Under the pieces are notes generated by a model. It searched no databases and was not told the DNA's origin. It saw only the letters and a list, made by a program, of their open reading frames with translations. A DNA stretch of 64,000 nucleotides from Archaeoglobus sp. JdFR-24 (GTDB lineage: Archaea > Halobacteriota > Archaeoglobi > Archaeoglobales > Archaeoglobaceae), in assembly GCA_002011215.1 (NCBI GenBank), contig MTML01000100.1, positions 1 to 64,000 of the forward strand, written 5' to 3'. A program made the translations under genes and the position numbers. This document shows positions 55,330 to 64,000 of the stretch, one piece after another (within the stretch, counting starts at the first letter, position 1; every line of letters starts with the position of its first letter).

Positions 55330-56070
55330 ATGAGATACAAGAGATTCAAATTCAAGCATAAGGAAACAATTGTAACTATACTGGCCGAGAACGAAAAATA
55401 TTACGAGATAGCGATTAATGCAATACTGGAAGCCAGAAGAGCCATTGAAAATAAAATAAAAGATGATCCTATTTTTTTGATAACTTATGAGCCCTATAAA
55501 GACTCCTGTGAAAAATCCACAATGTCGGAGCATGAAGTTGTAAGAAGAATGGTTGAAGCAGCAAATGTTGCTAATGTCGGGCCGATGGCAGCAGTAGCAG
55601 GAACAATTGCCTCATTTGCCGTTGAATCAATGGTTGAAGAAGGTGCCAGATTTGCTCTTGTGGATAATGGTGGTGACATCGTAATGTACTCACATGAAGT
55701 GATTAAAATTGCCCTTTATACTGGTAACCCACTCGATATAGGATTCAAAATGAATCCTGGAGGTTTTTATTCGGTATGCACGTCTAGTGGTACTGTCGGA
55801 CATTCTGTCAGTCTCGGATTTGCGGATGCCGTAACAGTTTTCTCCAAAAACGCTTCTCTTTCTGATGCATTTGCTACAAGGATTGGAAATGAAATCAAAG
55901 AAAATTACGGGAAAATTGAGATTCAGAGAGTTCTCGAAAAAATGTGGGATTTTACGAAAGAACATATAGACGGGATTTTTGTAGTAAAGGGAGATATAAT
56001 TGGCCAGATTGGAAAGGTTCCCACAGTTATAAGAACCAAATTCGAGCCTGATTTGATAACCAAGGGGTAG
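55330..56070 (+). CDS. UPF0280 (ApbE-like, COG2122) protein
   Basis: A 246-residue protein. GPMAAVAGTIASFAVESMVEEG, LVDNGGDIVMYS and CTSSGTVGHSVSLGFADAVTVF match the UPF0280 family. In methanogens this family has been linked genetically with the DUF39 and NIL-ferredoxin proteins in homocysteine synthesis, and here the three are adjacent. Its biochemical role is not settled. Confidence 0.85.
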   Translation: MRYKRFKFKHKETIVTILAENEKYYEIAINAILEARRAIENKIKDDPIFLITYEPYKDSCEKSTMSEHEVVRRMVEAANVANVGPMAAVAGTIASFAVESMVEEGARFALVDNGGDIVMYSHEVIKIALYTGNPLDIGFKMNPGGFYSVCTSSGTVGHSVSLGFADAVTVFSKNASLSDAFATRIGNEIKENYGKIEIQRVLEKMWDFTKEHIDGIFVVKGDIIGQIGKVPTVIRTKFEPDLITKG

Positions 56071-56101
56071 AATGCTGGAAATTACCAGTCAACCACAAAA
56101 A

Positions 56102-56812
56102 CTACGTTACTATACCCATACACAGCTTTTCAAATTTTTCATGTTCCCTGAGTTCCTGAGCCTTACCTTCGAAAACCACTCTCCCACTCACTAAAAGGTA
56201 TGCACTCTTACTTATCTCAAGGGCTCTCTTAACATTCTGTTCAACCAGGGCGATTGTGAGATTGAAATCGTCTCTCAGTTCGACAATCTTATCAAAAATA
56301 ATGTCTGCAAATTTTGGTGATAGCTGGGCAGTCGGCTCGTCGAGCATTAAAACTTCAGCCTTTCTTATTAAAGCGGTTGCGATGGCAAGAAACTGCCGCT
56401 CTCCACCGCTCAGAGTTCCGGCCTTTCTGTTTAAAAAATCATTGAGCTCAGGAAAAGCATTTAGTGCTATTTCCCTTCTCACCCCATATTCATCCTTGGA
56501 CAGGGTGTATCCAGCTATTTTGAGATTTTCCTCGACAGTAAGATCCGTAAAGACATTGTCAACCTGAGGAAGATAGGCTATTCCAAGTTTTGTCCTGTCA
56601 TGAGGGGGGACACTCGTTATATCCTGATCTTTAAAGAATACATTACCAGAATGAATTGTTGTAAGCCCAAAAATGGATTTGAGCAGTGTGCTTTTACCGC
56701 TCCCATTTGGTCCAACTATGGTTGTGATTTCATTTGATTCTATCTTCGCATTAACGTCAAACAGCACATGTACTTCTTTATACCCTGCACTCAGATTCTG
56801 CGTACGTATCAC
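56102..56812 (-). CDS. livF: Branched-chain amino acid ABC transporter ATPase LivF
   Basis: A 236-residue ATPase. Walker A is GPNGSGKST, the signature is LSGGERQ, Walker B is [13 protein letters not shown]. The order livK-livG-livF and the short length identify LivF. The start overlaps livG by 35 bases and uses GTG after AGGTG. The transporter may carry branched-chain amino acids or aromatic or other acids; the family does not fix the substrate. Confidence 0.92.
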   Translation of the reverse strand: MIRTQNLSAGYKEVHVLFDVNAKIESNEITTIVGPNGSGKSTLLKSIFGLTTIHSGNVFFKDQDITSVPPHDRTKLGIAYLPQVDNVFTDLTVEENLKIAGYTLSKDEYGVRREIALNAFPELNDFLNRKAGTLSGGERQFLAIATALIRKAEVLMLDEPTAQLSPKFADIIFDKIVELRDDFNLTIALVEQNVKRALEISKSAYLLVSGRVVFEGKAQELREHEKFEKLCMGIVT

Positions 56813-57566
56813 CTAAATACACCTCTATCACATCTTTGTTGTTCATAATTTCACTTTCTACACCTTCTGCAATAACTCTACCATTTGCCATTACATATAT
56901 ATAATCAACATATGGAAGGACCAGGTCAAGCCTGTGCTCGACAATCAGGAAAGTATATCCCTTTTCTTTCAGCTCCAAGAGCCTGTCAAGAATGTTTCCT
57001 GCGAGAACCGGATTTACTCCCGCAACCGGCTCATCCATTATGATGAGCTTTGCATCTGTCATCATAGCTCTTCCAACTTCAAGCAACTTGAGCTGTCCAC
57101 CGCTCAGCTGGTATGCACTATTATCCCAGAGGTGATCTATTTTAAGAAATTCAAGAATTGTAAATGCCTTCTCAACAAGTTCTTCTTCTTTTTTCTTCCA
57201 TGCGGGCAGAAGGCTCATAAAAACTCCTTCTCCAGGGTTATCATCTGCAATAAGTAGATTCTCAAGGACCGTGAGTTTCTTCAAAGGCTGCGGGATCTGA
57301 AACGTTCTCACAATCCCATTCTGATATATGTAATGGGCTGGTTTGTTAGTTATATCAACACCCTGGAAGAATACCTTACCTTCATCAGCCCTGTAAAAGC
57401 CCGAAATTGTATTGATAAATGTGGTTTTACCACTTCCGTTCGGGCCTATTATTAACGTGATTTTACCTTCCTTAGCGTGGATATTCACGCTATCCAGTGC
57501 TTTTAAACCATCAAAAAATTTAGAAAGATTTAAAGTATATAGTAAATCACTTCCAGACGACTTCAT
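56778..57566 (-). CDS. livG: Branched-chain amino acid ABC transporter ATPase LivG
   Basis: A 262-residue ATPase. Walker A is GPNGSGKTT, the signature is [10 protein letters not shown], Walker B is [13 protein letters not shown], and the characteristic LivG ending VIEVYLG is present. It overlaps the end of livK by 20 bases, so the three minus-strand genes are coupled. Confidence 0.93.
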   Translation of the reverse strand: MKSSGSDLLYTLNLSKFFDGLKALDSVNIHAKEGKITLIIGPNGSGKTTFINTISGFYRADEGKVFFQGVDITNKPAHYIYQNGIVRTFQIPQPLKKLTVLENLLIADDNPGEGVFMSLLPAWKKKEEELVEKAFTILEFLKIDHLWDNSAYQLSGGQLKLLEVGRAMMTDAKLIIMDEPVAGVNPVLAGNILDRLLELKEKGYTFLIVEHRLDLVLPYVDYIYVMANGRVIAEGVESEIMNNKDVIEVYLGDTYAESECRV

Positions 57567-58824
57567 TTGTCTCAGACTTCCAGATACCTTTTAATACCCA
57601 CTGACAGTTCTCCACTGCCCAAATCGCGTAATCTCCAGAAGCTCTGTCGTTCCATTCGTCCAGTTTGATGTATCCACTGACAGGTTTGACTCCATATTCG
57701 CCCTTGCTGAATTTCTCTGTGACTGATGGAATGGTCTCTGCTACCTTATCTGGATCGAATTTTCCGGTTTCATCGTAGACCTGTGCAAAGCTCAAAGCAA
57801 GCACCCATGCAGCATCATAAGCGTCGAGACCGTACTGGTAAGTTGTCCTGCCATACCTCTCAGAATACGTCTTGTTCAGCTGCTCATAGGTTTCACCCTT
57901 GGATTCGAAGAGTGTCGAGTACATTTTCACCTTGTCAACCCTGTCACACATCTCTGTAATCTTCCTGCTGTAAGCATTACCATCACATCCAATCCACATC
58001 ACTTTTAGAAGTGGTGAGTTCTCATTAACCTGTGAGAGCATTGTGTAGGTTTCCTCATAGCTGAATGCAACAACTGCAACCTTATCCTCACCATATTTCT
58101 CAATCAACTTATTAACTCCATCTTCAATCGTTGCAATATAGGATGAGAAGTCTGCTGGTGGGGGATCTGGATATTCAACAACTCCTGCCACTTCAATTCC
58201 ATAGTTTTCAAACAGTGGTTTTGCATTGTCTGCCAGTCCTTTACCCCAAGCGTTTCCAACAAATGTTATAACAACACCCTTAATTCCAAGCTGCTGGGCC
58301 TCTTTGGCTATGGCTCTCGTCTGGAAAGTATCTGTTGCAACAAACCTGAAGATGTACTTCTTCTCTTCCGGCTTTGTAACACCAAGAAGCTGTGGAATGG
58401 CAGTAGATGACGGAGAAATGATTATTATCTTATTTGCGGTAACATATTCTGCAATATTCTTAACCTCTCCACTACCCATCGGGCCAACAATAAGTCTAAC
58501 ACCCTTTCCATGGAGTGCCTGAACCTTATCAAGAGCTATTTTTGGATCGACCTTTGTATCTTCAACAAATATCTCTACCTTGTAAGGCTTACCCTTTGAC
58601 TCAAAGTATTTGTTAATATCCTCCATAGCAATAGTAACTGTGTTTCTGATATCCTCACCATAAGTCGTCAATGGACCTGAGAGGTCTACAAGGACACCTA
58701 TGGGTACTTTAACCTCTGCCGGGGTGGCTGTTGGTGTGGCTGTTGGTTTGGGTTGCTCTGTGCCAGCACATGCCATTAAAAGTGCCGCCAGGGCAATTAC
58801 CAAAACTAATTTTTTCGATAACAT
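57547..58824 (-). CDS. livK: Substrate-binding lipoprotein of the Liv transporter
   Basis: A 425-residue periplasmic-type binding protein. The signal peptide ends at a lipobox-like LLMACAG (Cys19), followed by a Thr/Pro-rich linker (PTATPTATP) and a family 5/6 ligand-binding fold beginning VPIGVLVDLSGPLTTYGED. The protein would be tethered outside the membrane. First gene of the minus-strand operon, divergent from livH. Confidence 0.92.
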   Translation of the reverse strand: MLSKKLVLVIALAALLMACAGTEQPKPTATPTATPAEVKVPIGVLVDLSGPLTTYGEDIRNTVTIAMEDINKYFESKGKPYKVEIFVEDTKVDPKIALDKVQALHGKGVRLIVGPMGSGEVKNIAEYVTANKIIIISPSSTAIPQLLGVTKPEEKKYIFRFVATDTFQTRAIAKEAQQLGIKGVVITFVGNAWGKGLADNAKPLFENYGIEVAGVVEYPDPPPADFSSYIATIEDGVNKLIEKYGEDKVAVVAFSYEETYTMLSQVNENSPLLKVMWIGCDGNAYSRKITEMCDRVDKVKMYSTLFESKGETYEQLNKTYSERYGRTTYQYGLDAYDAAWVLALSFAQVYDETGKFDPDKVAETIPSVTEKFSKGEYGVKPVSGYIKLDEWNDRASGDYAIWAVENCQWVLKGIWKSETNEVVWK

Positions 58825-58875
58825 GTGTTAACAAATAACCTAAAAGTTTAAAAACTTTCGGTTGTACTGCGGTGC
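58825..58875. promoter_or_regulatory. Shared divergent promoter of livKGF and livHM
   Basis: Only 51 bases separate the two start codons. The nearly self-complementary AAAAGTTTAAAAACTTT (58840-58857) can serve as TATA box on either strand, about 20-35 bases from each ATG. The two halves of one transporter would thus be co-regulated. Confidence 0.5.
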
Positions 58876-59796
58876 ATGTCGGTCTTGGAAGGGACAATAA
58901 TCTACTCCAATCTACTTGTTTTGCTCAGCATAGGTCTAACGATGACATACATAACAACCGCTGTACCAAACTTTGCCCAGGGCTCTTTCGCCGTTTTTGG
59001 ATCATATATCGCTTTAACTCTTTTAAGACTATATGGCATTCATCCCTATGCATCTCTTCCTGTTGCTTTCGTCCTGGGTGGAGCTCTAGGAGTTCTAATA
59101 TACACGCTCGTCCTTAAACCGCTTATATCGAGAGGTGCAGAAGTTGTTATTTTGATGATTGCAACCCTCGCAGTTGACTTGATATTACTGGGAGTTATCG
59201 GTGCATATTCAGGATATCTGGAAGTGATTTCCAGAAAGGGAGCTAAAAAGTTTATTTTCACACCCTATGATTTTACTATAAACGGCCTTTCAGCCATTTT
59301 TGTGGTGTCGATAGTTGTAATTTCTATCATCCTTATTGCGCTTTATATTCTACTTTTCAAAACAAAATTCGGGGTTGCAATGAGAGCTTCAATGGAGAAT
59401 CCACCACTTGCAGAAATAATGGGGGTCAACGTTGAACACACAAGGTTATTTTCATGGCTTTTATCCGGCGCTCTCGCTGCGGTTGCAGGCGTATTACTTC
59501 CATTCAGACAGGAAATAGTCCCATCCACAGGCGGGATAATAATCGTCTCTATATTTGCTTCAAGCATTGTAGGTGGGCTTGGAAGCATATTTGGTGCCCT
59601 TCTGGGAGGATATATTATTGGAACTTCCGAATCATTTATTACCTTCAAGCTATCCACAGTTTTTGGTAGCAGCATACTTGTTTACAGCAGAGTTGTTTCT
59701 CTAATCGTACTCGTTATAACCCTGATACTCGCTCCTAAAGGTCTTGCATCAGTTAAATGGAGGAATCTAAAATGGGTCAAGAATTTCTTATCCTGA
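58876..59796 (+). CDS. livH: Branched-chain amino acid ABC transporter permease LivH
   Basis: A 306-residue membrane protein with about eight hydrophobic helices. The LivH pattern is clear at GLTMTYITTAVPNFAQGSF near the start, in ENPPLAEIMGVNVEHTR (cytoplasmic loop that contacts the ATPase) and in VGGLGSIFGALLGGYIIGT. Divergent from livK. Confidence 0.93.
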   Translation: MSVLEGTIIYSNLLVLLSIGLTMTYITTAVPNFAQGSFAVFGSYIALTLLRLYGIHPYASLPVAFVLGGALGVLIYTLVLKPLISRGAEVVILMIATLAVDLILLGVIGAYSGYLEVISRKGAKKFIFTPYDFTINGLSAIFVVSIVVISIILIALYILLFKTKFGVAMRASMENPPLAEIMGVNVEHTRLFSWLLSGALAAVAGVLLPFRQEIVPSTGGIIIVSIFASSIVGGLGSIFGALLGGYIIGTSESFITFKLSTVFGSSILVYSRVVSLIVLVITLILAPKGLASVKWRNLKWVKNFLS

Positions 59797-60806
59797 ACAT
59801 AATAATATGGATTGGCTTCTACCTCATTGTGTGTCTCAGCCTGAACATCGAATACGGTTTCGGTGGGATACCAAACTTTGGCCGAGCACTTGCAGTCCTC
59901 ATGGGGGCAATTGCAGTCGGCGGTATCGTTAACAGAATTTTAATGATCCTGTTCGGTATCAGCGGGCAAATTGTTGATGCAAGTGGTGCTGTAAAAACCA
60001 CGACAAACGATATTATTTCTCAGAATCCAGTAATTGGTGTAATTCTGCTACTGGTCTGGCTCCTTGTTGCAGCAATTTTAGGAGCTGGTACTGGTGCGCT
60101 TTTTATCCTCCCAAGTGCAAAATTATCTGAAGATTATCTTGCAATTACTCTCCTTGCGATCAGCGAGGTAACTTTTCTCGTTAGTTATTATAACCCCGAG
60201 ATCATTGGAGGATATTATGGTGTGTCCGTTCCAAACGTTCTGGCATTCATACCCGGCGAGCAGAGATTGTTTGCATTTGCCTTTTTGATTGTCTCCGTCG
60301 CCGTTTTTGTGTATATCCTTGTTAACAGGATGCTCAACTCACCCTACGGGAGACTTCTGAAAGCCATGAGAGAAAACGAGAATGTTGTAAAAGCCTACGG
60401 GAAAGACATAATGAAAATAAGAATCAAAACCGTGGCGGTTGGATCGAGTATAGCTGCCCTTGCAGGTGCTTTATATTCAATGTATTCCGTAAATGTAATC
60501 GCCACAAACTTCAGCAGAGTGGAGTGGACGTTCTATCCGTTCCTGATGATACTCCTCGGAGGGCTTGGAAACACCAAAGGTGTTGTTGTGGGAGTGATAT
60601 CATTCGTTACAGCAAGGATACTCCTCATCACCTACAAATTCGAGATCGTTGAAGTGCTAAATCTTCCCTTCGATCCTGTCTGGCTCGAATACATCCTATT
60701 CGGTTTCGTGATGCTGTTGATCCTGATATACAAACCAGAAGGGCTTATAAAAGAGAAACCGATAATGACCGGGCCAATAAAGAAGCTTCTGAAAGAGAAA
60801 AGTTAA
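59772..60806 (+). CDS. livM: Branched-chain amino acid ABC transporter permease LivM
   Basis: A 344-residue membrane protein. LSLNIEYGFGGIPNFGRALAV at the start, LKAMRENENVVKAYGKDI (ATPase contact loop) and LLGGLGNTKGVVVG near the end fit LivM. ATG 59772 has GGAGGA 7 bases upstream and overlaps livH by 25 bases. Confidence 0.93.
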   Translation: MGQEFLILNIIIWIGFYLIVCLSLNIEYGFGGIPNFGRALAVLMGAIAVGGIVNRILMILFGISGQIVDASGAVKTTTNDIISQNPVIGVILLLVWLLVAAILGAGTGALFILPSAKLSEDYLAITLLAISEVTFLVSYYNPEIIGGYYGVSVPNVLAFIPGEQRLFAFAFLIVSVAVFVYILVNRMLNSPYGRLLKAMRENENVVKAYGKDIMKIRIKTVAVGSSIAALAGALYSMYSVNVIATNFSRVEWTFYPFLMILLGGLGNTKGVVVGVISFVTARILLITYKFEIVEVLNLPFDPVWLEYILFGFVMLLILIYKPEGLIKEKPIMTGPIKKLLKEKS

Positions 60807-60967
60807 ACAGATGACCGGTTTCAGAATTTAAATAAGGTACAAAAGAGAGAATGTCATAAGAGGAGCACTAAATGACAAGAGAGACTCGATCAACTAAAAG
60901 AGAACAAACTAAATAAAATTAAGTAATACTAAATGGATTTGAAAAACAGATTATGCAGTTATTTACT

Positions 60968-61117
60968 TTACTTACCTCTTCTTTCCTTAGACTTTGGTCT
61001 GAGGCCTTTATAACCGCATTTTCTGCATGACGTTGCCTTAATCGGATTTCTAGCATTACATTTCATGCATATTTTGACATTGAACAATCTTGCCTCAGCT
61101 TCAGGAAACTTTGCCAT
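60968..61117 (-). CDS. rpl40e: Large-subunit ribosomal protein L40e
   Basis: A 49-residue protein that is easily missed for its size. It has the L40e zinc motif: Cys17, Cys20, Cys31 and Cys34 ([12 protein letters not shown] ... [11 protein letters not shown]), a basic tail, and the usual opening [12 protein letters not shown]. It is a structural part of the archaeal 50S subunit. A GGTGATGATT ribosome site precedes the ATG. Confidence 0.95.
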   Translation of the reverse strand: MAKFPEAEARLFNVKICMKCNARNPIKATSCRKCGYKGLRPKSKERRGK

Positions 61118-61299
61118 AATCATCACCCTCGTATTCTTTGTATTTTCTTCAAAACCCGAGGTGGTTATTTAAGTATTTTGATGCTTTAATCACTTGCTCA
61201 AATCTCTGAGAACTGAATTAACTTTTAGATCCAACTTTATCTTCACAGTTTTGCAGCCATAAAACAAAAGTTAAAAATACTAATAAATAATATTAATTC

Positions 61300-62898
61300 T
61301 CATGCAGTTCTATACTTCTCTCTCAGAACTTTCTTATCTATTTTCCCAACACTCGTTTTTGGAAGCGTCTCTTCGAAAATTATCTTTTCTGGTACTGCCC
61401 ATTTTGTTATTTTCCCTTCTTCAACGAATTTCATTAGATGCTCTCTAATTTCCTCAGCAGTAGGTGTTTTCCCTGGTTCAGGAACGATTATGGCAAGGGG
61501 CCTCTCTCCCCACTTCTCGTCTGGCACCCCGAGCACTGCAACTTCAGACACTCCAGGACACAGGCTGATAAGATCTTCAAGCGTTAAGGAGCTTATCCAC
61601 TCTCCACCACTTTTGATAACATCTTTTATTCTGTCTCTTATCTCCAGATATCCATCTTCATCCATTACACCAATATCCCCAGTATGAAGCCATCCACCTT
61701 CCCAGAGTTCCTTTGTTTTTTCCTCATCCTTGTAGTATGCCTGGGTAAACCATGGACCTCTCACTACAACCTCACCCATCGATTGCCCATCCTTTGGGAC
61801 GTCTTTCATTTCTTCGTCAACGACTCTTAAGTAAACGAGTGGTGACGGGAATCCTGCTTTTACTTTATACTCAAATTTTACATCCTCATCCGCATCCTTA
61901 AACTTGCTTTTCAATCCTGCAATCGTCAGCAGAGGACACGTTTCACTCAACCCGTATCCTGAAATAGTTATAATGCCTTTCTCAGCTGCTTTCTTGGCCA
62001 ATCCTTTTGGTAACTGAGATCCACCGATTACCATTTTCCATCCTGGCAGTTTGAATCCTTCCGGTAAAGCGTTGACTATCATGTTTAGAATCGTTGGAAC
62101 GCAGTGACTGATCGTGACTTTCTCCTCCATAACAAGCTTAAACAGCATCTGAGGTTCGTATCTGCCAGGATATACCTGTTTGGTACCTCGGAGTGTTGCA
62201 ATGTAGGGCACTCCCCACGCATGTACGTGAAACATCGGTGTGAGAGGCATGTAAACATCGTTCGTTGTAAAACTCAGGTCATCATCATATCCTGAGAAGG
62301 TTATAGCTCCGACTAAGGTATGCAAAACCAGCTGCCTGTGCGTGAAGAAAACCCCTTTAGGCCTGCCAGTAGTCCCGGTTGTATAAGAAAGCGTTGCAAC
62401 CGTGTTCTCGTCCAGATCCGGAAACTCATACTCAGAATCGGCCTCTTCAAGCAACCTTTCATACTCCAGATTGGTCAAATCTGTTTTTGTCTCTTCGTCC
62501 GTCATCAAAACGAACTTATCAACATCAAGCTTATCCTTCACAGATTCTATCAGCGGCACAAAATCGCTGTAAACCAGAACCAGATCATCCTCAGCATGAT
62601 TCATCGTATATACAAGATCTTCCGGAGACAACCGGACATTCACAGTATGCATTATCGCCCCCATCATGGGGATTGCAAAGTAGCACTCCAGATAGCGATG
62701 ACTGTCCCAGTCCAGAACAGCAACCTTTGTCCCCTTCTTAACGCCTAAACTCTCCAGAGCATTTGCAAGCCTGTGGACTCTCTCGTACAGATCTGTGTAT
62801 TTGTATCTAATAATGTCCCTGTACACTATCTCCTGATCGGGGGCCCATCTAACCCCGTGTTCCAATACGTGTTTCAAAATCAATTGAAAGTTGTACAT
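61300..62898 (-). CDS. AMP-forming acyl-CoA synthetase
   Basis: A 532-residue member of the adenylate-forming family. The phosphate-binding motif is LSYTTGTTGRPKGVFFTH, then SGYGLSETCPLL, GGWLHTGDIGVMDEDGYLEI and the C-terminal catalytic Lys in LPKTSVGKIDKKVLR. It activates a carboxylic acid with ATP and CoA; the sequence looks like medium- or long-chain fatty acid ligases, but the substrate cannot be fixed. A GGGGGTGG ribosome site precedes the ATG. Confidence 0.93.
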   Translation of the reverse strand: MYNFQLILKHVLEHGVRWAPDQEIVYRDIIRYKYTDLYERVHRLANALESLGVKKGTKVAVLDWDSHRYLECYFAIPMMGAIMHTVNVRLSPEDLVYTMNHAEDDLVLVYSDFVPLIESVKDKLDVDKFVLMTDEETKTDLTNLEYERLLEEADSEYEFPDLDENTVATLSYTTGTTGRPKGVFFTHRQLVLHTLVGAITFSGYDDDLSFTTNDVYMPLTPMFHVHAWGVPYIATLRGTKQVYPGRYEPQMLFKLVMEEKVTISHCVPTILNMIVNALPEGFKLPGWKMVIGGSQLPKGLAKKAAEKGIITISGYGLSETCPLLTIAGLKSKFKDADEDVKFEYKVKAGFPSPLVYLRVVDEEMKDVPKDGQSMGEVVVRGPWFTQAYYKDEEKTKELWEGGWLHTGDIGVMDEDGYLEIRDRIKDVIKSGGEWISSLTLEDLISLCPGVSEVAVLGVPDEKWGERPLAIIVPEPGKTPTAEEIREHLMKFVEEGKITKWAVPEKIIFEETLPKTSVGKIDKKVLREKYRTA

Positions 62899-63037
62899 AT
62901 TTCCACCCCCGATTAAATAACAATTAATAGTTTAAAAACCTTGGCAAGGTGAAAATCTCGATATTTTATAAAATTACCACTGCAATTACTTTCACACTGC
63001 TCGAAATGATGATATCCCGTTATGGGTGACAATATTC

Positions 63038-64000
63038 ATGGATCTAAACACAATCTCAAAACTAATAGGTGGCAGCAGATTTGATGTGTGTCATGCAAAA
63101 TGCACATTCGATCCCCACAACTTTGTTTACCATTCAAAAATTAATGGAAAAAGGGTGAACCTGTTAAAAATACTTCTATCATCCAATTGTAGGTTTGATT
63201 GTGCATACTGCCAGAACGCATGGAGAAGAGGTGTCAGTTTATCTCCTGAAGAGATTTCCAGATTATTCTATATAATGAAAAATAAAGGTCTTGTCTCTGG
63301 AGCCTTTATCAGCTCGGCAATAAATTACGATCCCGATACTGTTATGGAGAGGGTAGTAGAGACAGGTAGGCTGATAAGAGAATATCATAAAGGATATCTT
63401 CACCTCAAAATCGTTCCGGGAGCTTCTGAACATCTGATTAAAGAGGCTATTGAACTCGCAAATAGGGTCAGCATAAACATCGAGACCACCTCAAAAGATA
63501 GGATGAGTGAGTTAAGCAGCAACAAGATGTTCAAAGAAGATATTCTGCGGAAAGAAAGACTGATCTCCAGATATATCCGCAAATTCAGAAAAGCAGGATA
63601 CAGAAAAAGCCACACAACACAGATAATTTCCGGACTTGGCGAAAGCGACGTTGAAATTTTACAGGTTATGGAAGAGCAATATAGAGACTATGAGGTGTCA
63701 AGGCTATACATTTCCCCATTTAAACCACTCACGGGCACTCCACTTGAAAGCAAACAACCTGAGAACAAAAAGCGAGTGATAAAACTGTACCGCATGGACG
63801 CTCTTTTAAGAATCTACGACTATCCGCTTAGATTTATAAAATCGATAGTAAAAGACGGATTTCTTCCCGAAGGTGATCCAAAAGTTATTATTGCTGAAGA
63901 AATGCACAAAAAAGGTATTCTGAAAGATATGCCTCCTGAGTACATACCCGGCTGCGGTAAGAAGATTTCAGAACTCATAAAGAGTGGTAAATCACTTCTG
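63038..64000 (+). CDS. Radical SAM protein, possibly linked with DNA repair/modification, partial
   Basis: The gene runs off the right edge after 321 codons. The radical SAM motif is CRFDCAYC (about residues 50-57), preceded by RFDVCHAKC with additional Cys. The visible C-terminal part, with PPEYIPGCGKKISELIKSGK, looks like the start of a helix-hairpin-helix element. This layout recalls the COG4277 group, annotated as putative DNA modification or repair radical SAM proteins; that role is unproven. An in-frame GTG at 63026 is an alternative start. Confidence 0.8.
   Translation, partial: MDLNTISKLIGGSRFDVCHAKCTFDPHNFVYHSKINGKRVNLLKILLSSNCRFDCAYCQNAWRRGVSLSPEEISRLFYIMKNKGLVSGAFISSAINYDPDTVMERVVETGRLIREYHKGYLHLKIVPGASEHLIKEAIELANRVSINIETTSKDRMSELSSNKMFKEDILRKERLISRYIRKFRKAGYRKSHTTQIISGLGESDVEILQVMEEQYRDYEVSRLYISPFKPLTGTPLESKQPENKKRVIKLYRMDALLRIYDYPLRFIKSIVKDGFLPEGDPKVIIAEEMHKKGILKDMPPEYIPGCGKKISELIKSGKSLL

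Noticed and set aside
1..64000. Insertion sequences, integrases or prophage genes
   Set aside because: No transposase, integrase, terminal inverted repeats or phage structural genes were recognised in any part of the window.

Overview
The window comes from an archaeon and looks most like a member of the Archaeoglobales (Archaeoglobus, Geoglobus or Ferroglobus). This is inference. The supports are ribosomal protein L40e, TATA boxes placed about 25 bases before start codons, a tRNA-Val(CAC) without encoded CCA, a geranylgeranyl-reductase-family flavoprotein, the archaeal homocysteine-synthesis trio, an Hdr-Flx electron-transfer operon, and a CRISPR locus whose gene order recalls the Archaeoglobus fulgidus AF1859-AF1879 region as I remember it. 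No insertion sequence or integrase was seen.

Layout. 1-3196: two sensor kinases (one cut by the window edge) and a divergent stand-alone response regulator. 3500-31678: one large CRISPR-Cas region. It has cas6; a type III-A operon on the minus strand (cas10-csm2-csm3-csm4-csm5) followed by two CARF proteins, one with a HEPN RNase motif; a CARF-HTH regulator; a plus-strand type I effector operon (large subunit, Cas7, Cas5, HD nuclease, helicase, Cas2); a vapBC pair; cas4, cas1 and csa1; a leader; and an array of 103 repeats and 102 spacers. Both effector complexes probably share the one array and the one Cas6.

31733-37252: a flavoprotein gene with a damaged or non-canonical start, a broken membrane-protein gene, tRNA-Val, a 1 kb non-coding stretch with short tandem repeats, a small Cys-rich protein, purB and a small conserved protein. 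37263-40801: a four-gene dye-linked-dehydrogenase-type operon. 41062-49798: a ferredoxin/MvhD protein followed by a full hdrA-mvhD-flxC-flxB-flxA-hdrC-hdrB operon with a double-length HdrA, probably linking NAD(P)H, ferredoxin and a disulfide.

50105-53217: the most interesting small system. A 38-residue Cys-containing peptide, too short for routine gene calling, lies just before a radical SAM/SPASM maturase, an ABC ATPase and an ABC permease. This is the classic arrangement of a peptide natural product (RiPP) cluster and I know of no described archaeal example with this peptide. 53404-56070: homocysteine biosynthesis trio. 56102-60806: branched-chain amino acid type ABC transporter (livF, livG, livK minus; livH, livM plus). 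60968-64000: L40e, an acyl-CoA synthetase and a radical SAM protein cut by the right edge.
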